A stretch of 64,000 bases of DNA from Candidatus Manganitrophus morganii. Lineage in GTDB: Bacteria > Nitrospirota > Nitrospiria > SBBL01 > Manganitrophaceae. Below the pieces are notes generated by a model. That model did no database searches. It was not told the DNA's origin and saw only the letters and a list, made by a program, of their open reading frames with translations. The stretch is from NCBI GenBank assembly GCA_021651055.1, contig JAJHOH010000001.1, positions 2,356,001 through 2,420,000 of the forward strand, written 5' to 3'. The translations under genes were made by a program, and so were the position numbers. Positions 61,045 to 64,000 of the stretch are shown piece by piece; positions within the stretch are counted from its first letter, which is position 1; each line of letters starts with the position of its first letter.

Positions 61045-61994
61045 CCCTTCTTCTCGAGTTCGGTGAGGAGACCGGCGATCAAGAGGGGGAGCATGATCTC
61101 GTGGTGGCCGGTGAGAGCATATCCCTTCCCATGTTTTTGGGTCGGCCGTTTGACGACATTGGTGATGGGACGATAGTGTTGAATGAAATCCATGTTGACC
61201 ACCGTAAAGTTCTGGACGGTCCGGCCGAGGTTCCGTGCGATCGAGAGCGCCTTCAAGAAGATTTCGGGAAGAAGGACCGCCGAGCCGATGTTGAAGTAGG
61301 CTCCCTCCTCAAGGTCGGCCACGACCTCCGTGTATCTTTTGAAATCGAGATAAGAGCCTTTCCCAATCGCCGCCCCATCGGCCGAGGGGTGCATATGGAT
61401 GATGTCGGTTCCGATCGCTACATGGACGGTCGCCGGAATGCCGAGACGCGCCGCTGCGGCCAGCAGGCTGTTCTCGGTGTGGGGAAAACCGCCGGAGAGG
61501 ATCATCTTCCCGACCGCCTCTCCGATTCCGATTCCCTCCGCCGCTCCTTTCGAAATCGCGCCGTTGAGGTAGGAAGCGGTCTCCTCCGCCATCCCGAAGG
61601 TGCCGTCCTCCAACTCCGGTGCGACATCTTCCGACGTCTGTCCGATGAAGGCCAACTCAAAATCGTGAATAATCCCGGCGCCATTGAGGGCGAGCGCGGA
61701 GACGATGCCGCGCTCCATCAGATCGATGATCAACGGGTTGAGGCCGACCTTGATGACATGTGCCCCCATCGCCAGGACGATCATTTTCTCGCGCCGATGG
61801 GCCTCGGCCATCGCTGCAATGACCGCGCGAAGGTCTTTGGCGGCGAGGATCTGTGGAAGGGAGTCCAAGAAGGCCTGTATCCCCGGGTTGGGGGCGAGCG
61901 GTTTGGCGAACTCCTCCTTCTTCACCTTGCTCGGCCGTTGTTTGACGGAGTAGGTCTTCAGCTGACTCCAGGGGAGCTCGGGTTTCTTCTTCAT
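61041..61994 (-). CDS. Deoxyhypusine-synthase-like protein
   Basis: A 317-residue protein. The core VLAMGAHVIKVGLNPLIIDLMERGIVSALALNGAGIIHDFELAFIG strongly resembles deoxyhypusine synthase, which binds NAD in a similar Rossmann-type fold. Bacteria lack eIF5A in general, so the substrate must differ; homospermidine or another amine transfer is possible. In several groups relatives of this protein sit beside hldE, a pattern I recall but cannot verify here. It overlaps the siroheme gene and hldE2 by four bases each. Confidence 0.72.
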   Translation of the reverse strand: MKKKPELPWSQLKTYSVKQRPSKVKKEEFAKPLAPNPGIQAFLDSLPQILAAKDLRAVIAAMAEAHRREKMIVLAMGAHVIKVGLNPLIIDLMERGIVSALALNGAGIIHDFELAFIGQTSEDVAPELEDGTFGMAEETASYLNGAISKGAAEGIGIGEAVGKMILSGGFPHTENSLLAAAARLGIPATVHVAIGTDIIHMHPSADGAAIGKGSYLDFKRYTEVVADLEEGAYFNIGSAVLLPEIFLKALSIARNLGRTVQNFTVVNMDFIQHYRPITNVVKRPTQKHGKGYALTGHHEIMLPLLIAGLLTELEKKG

Positions 61995-62695
61995 CGGATC
62001 CCTTTCCCTCTAGTGGCCCCATTCTCCAGGCTATTGGTCACGGCAGGGAGCGAAAGATCGGTACGTCGCAGGCCGCTGAGCTTCAGAATGAGAGTATTCG
62101 CCGCGTGAATCTCTCCTTTCCGGTAGAGGGCCGATCCGTCGGATTCAGCCAGGCGATTCATGATCGCTCTCCTTTTTGGTGGCGACACCTTTTTGCTGAT
62201 CAGTATCTGCTTGATCTGTGCGAGGAGCTCGACCCAACGTTGCTCTTCGGAGCGAAGGTTGTCTTTCACGTAATCCCGAATGCGTTTTGCCAATGCCGGG
62301 CTCTTTCCCCCGCTGGAGACGGCAATCGTCATTCCCCCTTTTGAGAAAACGGCCGGCACAATAAAACCGTCCGAATCGCTTCGGTCGGCCAGGTTGAACG
62401 GAATTCGCTTCCGTCTTCCTTCCCGGGCAATCGCTTCATTCACTGAAGGCTGATCCGTTGCAGCGAACGCCAACGCGGCACCGCCCAGATCCCCCCGCCG
62501 ATAAGGCCGGTTATGTACGATGATCCGCTTTTCTGCTTCCCATCGGGTCAGACGGGGGGTCAAAGAAGGACTGATGACGGTAATCGCTGCGCCGGTCCTT
62601 AAGAGGGAAGCGGTCTTTCTTTCTGCAACCGCGCCCCCTCCGATCACCACTACCGGACGCCCTTTTAAATTGAGAAAGAGTGGATAATAATTCAT
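61991..62695 (-). CDS. Precorrin-2 dehydrogenase / sirohydrochlorin ferrochelatase (Met8p-like)
   Basis: A 234-residue protein starting YYPLFLNLKGRPVVVIGGGAVAERKTASLLRTGAAITVISP, the NAD-binding N-terminal half of CysG. There is no methyltransferase domain. It oxidises precorrin-2 and may insert iron to make siroheme. The C-terminus contains a dimerisation helix region (LRSEEQRWVELLAQIKQIL). Its ATG shares one base with the bamD stop (TAATG). Confidence 0.93.
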   Translation of the reverse strand: MNYYPLFLNLKGRPVVVIGGGAVAERKTASLLRTGAAITVISPSLTPRLTRWEAEKRIIVHNRPYRRGDLGGAALAFAATDQPSVNEAIAREGRRKRIPFNLADRSDSDGFIVPAVFSKGGMTIAVSSGGKSPALAKRIRDYVKDNLRSEEQRWVELLAQIKQILISKKVSPPKRRAIMNRLAESDGSALYRKGEIHAANTLILKLSGLRRTDLSLPAVTNSLENGATRGKGIR

Positions 62696-63429
62696 TAGGG
62701 AGAGGCGGTGGTGGAAGGAGTGAGATGAGAGAGGACCTGCTCCGCCTTGGGGGAGAATTCAGTTTCAGGATGTTCTTGCAGCAGCTTCTCGAAGGTTTCT
62801 CTCGCCTCGTTCCAATGTTCGGCATGATAATGTGAGAGTCCTAAATAATAGAGGCTCTCTTCAATCAGTGACCGGCTTTCCCCTTTGGAGAGGGCTTTTT
62901 GAAAACGTGCGATGGCGGCCGGGTAGGCGCCGTTCTTATAATAAAAACGGCCGACATAAAGATGGTGCGCCGCTTGACGACGGGTTAACTTTTTTAGCTT
63001 CTCCTCCGCTTCGCCCGTATAAAGGCTTTGAGGATAATCCTTGACGACCTTCTCGAATGCCACGATCGCTTTTTCCATCGGGCCGGGATCACGGTCGTTG
63101 GTGTTCATCTGCTTGTAATAACTCATTCCCAGCCGGTACTGCGCAAAGGCGGCCATCCGGTGGAAGGGGTGAAGCTCCAGGAAACGCTGGTATTCCTCCG
63201 ACGCGGCGGTGTAATCTTCCTTGACGTAATTTGCCTCGCCCCGTTTGAGCAGGGTGAGGCCATCGTAAATTTTCTCAACCCCCTGATCGGAGTTGTCGAC
63301 GATTTTCTCATCGACGCCGAGGAGTGAAAGGAGCTCCGACTTCTCTCCCGATCCCGCACAGCCGGCGAGGAAAAGCGTGAGAAGAAAGATTCCCCCGCGG
63401 TGAAATGCAAATCCCTTGAAAAATGGCAT
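62695..63429 (-). CDS. bamD: Outer membrane protein assembly factor BamD (TPR lipoprotein)
   Basis: Start set at ATG 63427–63429; the longer reading lacks a signal. The 244-residue lipoprotein has the signal FLLTLFLAGC and about five TPRs (GEANYVKEDYTAASEEYQRFLELHPFHRMAAFAQYRLGMSYYKQ). The expected length is 240–260. It heads a seven-gene operon running to 55178. A possible promoter lies in the divergent region with fabH but is not clear-cut. Confidence 0.9.
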   Translation of the reverse strand: MPFFKGFAFHRGGIFLLTLFLAGCAGSGEKSELLSLLGVDEKIVDNSDQGVEKIYDGLTLLKRGEANYVKEDYTAASEEYQRFLELHPFHRMAAFAQYRLGMSYYKQMNTNDRDPGPMEKAIVAFEKVVKDYPQSLYTGEAEEKLKKLTRRQAAHHLYVGRFYYKNGAYPAAIARFQKALSKGESRSLIEESLYYLGLSHYHAEHWNEARETFEKLLQEHPETEFSPKAEQVLSHLTPSTTASP

Positions 63430-63504
63430 TGTTCCGTATCCACACTTCAAAATAATGAAGTAATAAATAACAAATATCGGGGGAAAGCGCAAGGGCCATT
63501 TCAA

Positions 63505-63534
63505 TTGACAGAGACGGCATGGAGTTCCTATAAT
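63505..63534 (+). promoter_or_regulatory. Consensus sigma-70 promoter of fabH
   Basis: TTGACA (63505–63510), 18-base spacer, TATAAT (63529–63534): both boxes perfect. The ATG at 63543 lies eight bases after the -10, so the mRNA is probably leaderless. Confidence 0.75.
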
Positions 63535-63542
63535 TCCGTTCT

Positions 63543-64000
63543 ATGCCATCTCAGATCATCGGAACCGGAATTGCGCTCCCGAAACGGGCCGTCACCAATG
63601 AGGAGCTGTCGGGTCGGCTCGGTCTGAGCGAAAAGAAGATCGAGAAGATGACCGGTATTCAGAGCCGGCATTGGGTTGAAGCAGGGGAGACCACTTCTTC
63701 CCTGGCAGTGGAGGCGGCACGGAAGGCCCTGCAATCGGCCGATCTCCTCCCCGATGCGATCGACCTGATTCTTGTCTCGACGACCTCTCCCGATATGTCT
63801 TTCCCCTCGACCGCTTGTTTGGTTCAGAGAGCGCTTTCGACCCGGCCTATTCCGGCCTTGGACCTCAATGCCTCTTGCAGTGGATTCTTGTATGCCCTCT
63901 CCGTGGGGGATCAATTCATCCGGAGCGGGACGGCAAAACGGGTCTTGATTATCGCGGCGGAGGTGAAGTCCCCCTCCATTAACCCGGGGGATCCCTCCAC
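63543..64000 (+). CDS. fabH: Beta-ketoacyl-ACP synthase III (partial, runs off window)
   Basis: 152 codons are visible from ATG 63543 to the edge. The N-terminus IIGTGIALPKRAVTNEEL and the active-site stretch DLNASCSGFLYAL with C112 are diagnostic. The catalytic His and Asn lie beyond the window. It starts fatty acid chains from acetyl-CoA and malonyl-ACP, but KAS III paralogues also act in other pathways, so its exact role is uncertain. No Shine–Dalgarno is present at the correct distance. Confidence 0.9.
   Translation, partial: MPSQIIGTGIALPKRAVTNEELSGRLGLSEKKIEKMTGIQSRHWVEAGETTSSLAVEAARKALQSADLLPDAIDLILVSTTSPDMSFPSTACLVQRALSTRPIPALDLNASCSGFLYALSVGDQFIRSGTAKRVLIIAAEVKSPSINPGDPS

Overview
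The window reads as a chromosomal segment of a free-living, double-membraned (Gram-negative type) bacterium with G+C in the high fifties, estimated by eye. BamD, a SurA-like chaperone, lipoprotein signals, an MsbA-like exporter, a heptose adenylyltransferase, TonB/TolR-like proteins and AmgK/MurU all require an outer membrane. No single gene fixes the phylum. Gene content and the cysG(N)–deoxyhypusine-synthase-like–hldE–mfd order suggest Nitrospirota or a deltaproteobacterial relative, which is inference only. I saw no rRNA, tRNA, CRISPR array, integrase or intact insertion sequence.

Layout. 1–13.5 kb is almost all minus strand. It holds a sigma-54 activator cut by the window edge, a frameshifted C39-like peptidase, an acyltransferase, and stress or housekeeping singletons: DsbA/FrnE-like, CPA2 antiporter, PEBP, ABM monooxygenase, AlkC/AlkD-like glycosylase, SGNH esterase, Dps, a kelch propeller and a WYL protein. 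13.7–24.5 kb is plus strand: an SDR, a thioredoxin-like ferredoxin, a YihY membrane protein, an MsbA-like exporter, then an operon of MscS channel plus complete sugar ABC importer, and a VapBC45-type toxin–antitoxin pair. 24.6–28.7 kb holds small secreted or unknown proteins. 28.7–30.5 kb encodes an AmgK/MurU-like peptidoglycan recycling pair.

30.6–37.2 kb is the most system-like block. Six tightly overlapping minus-strand genes encode a 1217-residue repeat protein, a small secreted protein, a TolQ/ExbB-like protein, two TolR/ExbD-like proteins and an AgmX/TonB-like protein. It resembles proton-driven envelope machines such as Myxococcus AglQRS/Glt. One of the two TolR-like proteins lacks the channel aspartate. 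37.4–41.2 kb carries orphan Dpp/Nik-type permeases, two paralogous small exported proteins, and VOC and ACT proteins. 41.4–47.6 kb is a glycogen/trehalose block (TreZ, amylo-1,6-glucosidase, GlgX), followed by EngB.

48.3–54.5 kb is the accessory part: a type III restriction–modification operon with an ORF6N protein between Mod and Res, next to a secreted-toxin-like DUF4157 protein with a C-terminal zinc protease. 54.6–63.4 kb holds a hemerythrin protein and a compact envelope/repair operon (bamD, siroheme dehydrogenase, deoxyhypusine-synthase-like, hldE2, mfd, two parvulin-type chaperones). A divergent fabH runs off the right edge.

Regulation. Sigma-70 type promoters can be read upstream of many transcription units, usually with an 18-base spacer. 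fabH appears to be leaderless. One small gene has its ribosome-binding site inside an inverted repeat that only a read-through transcript could fold.
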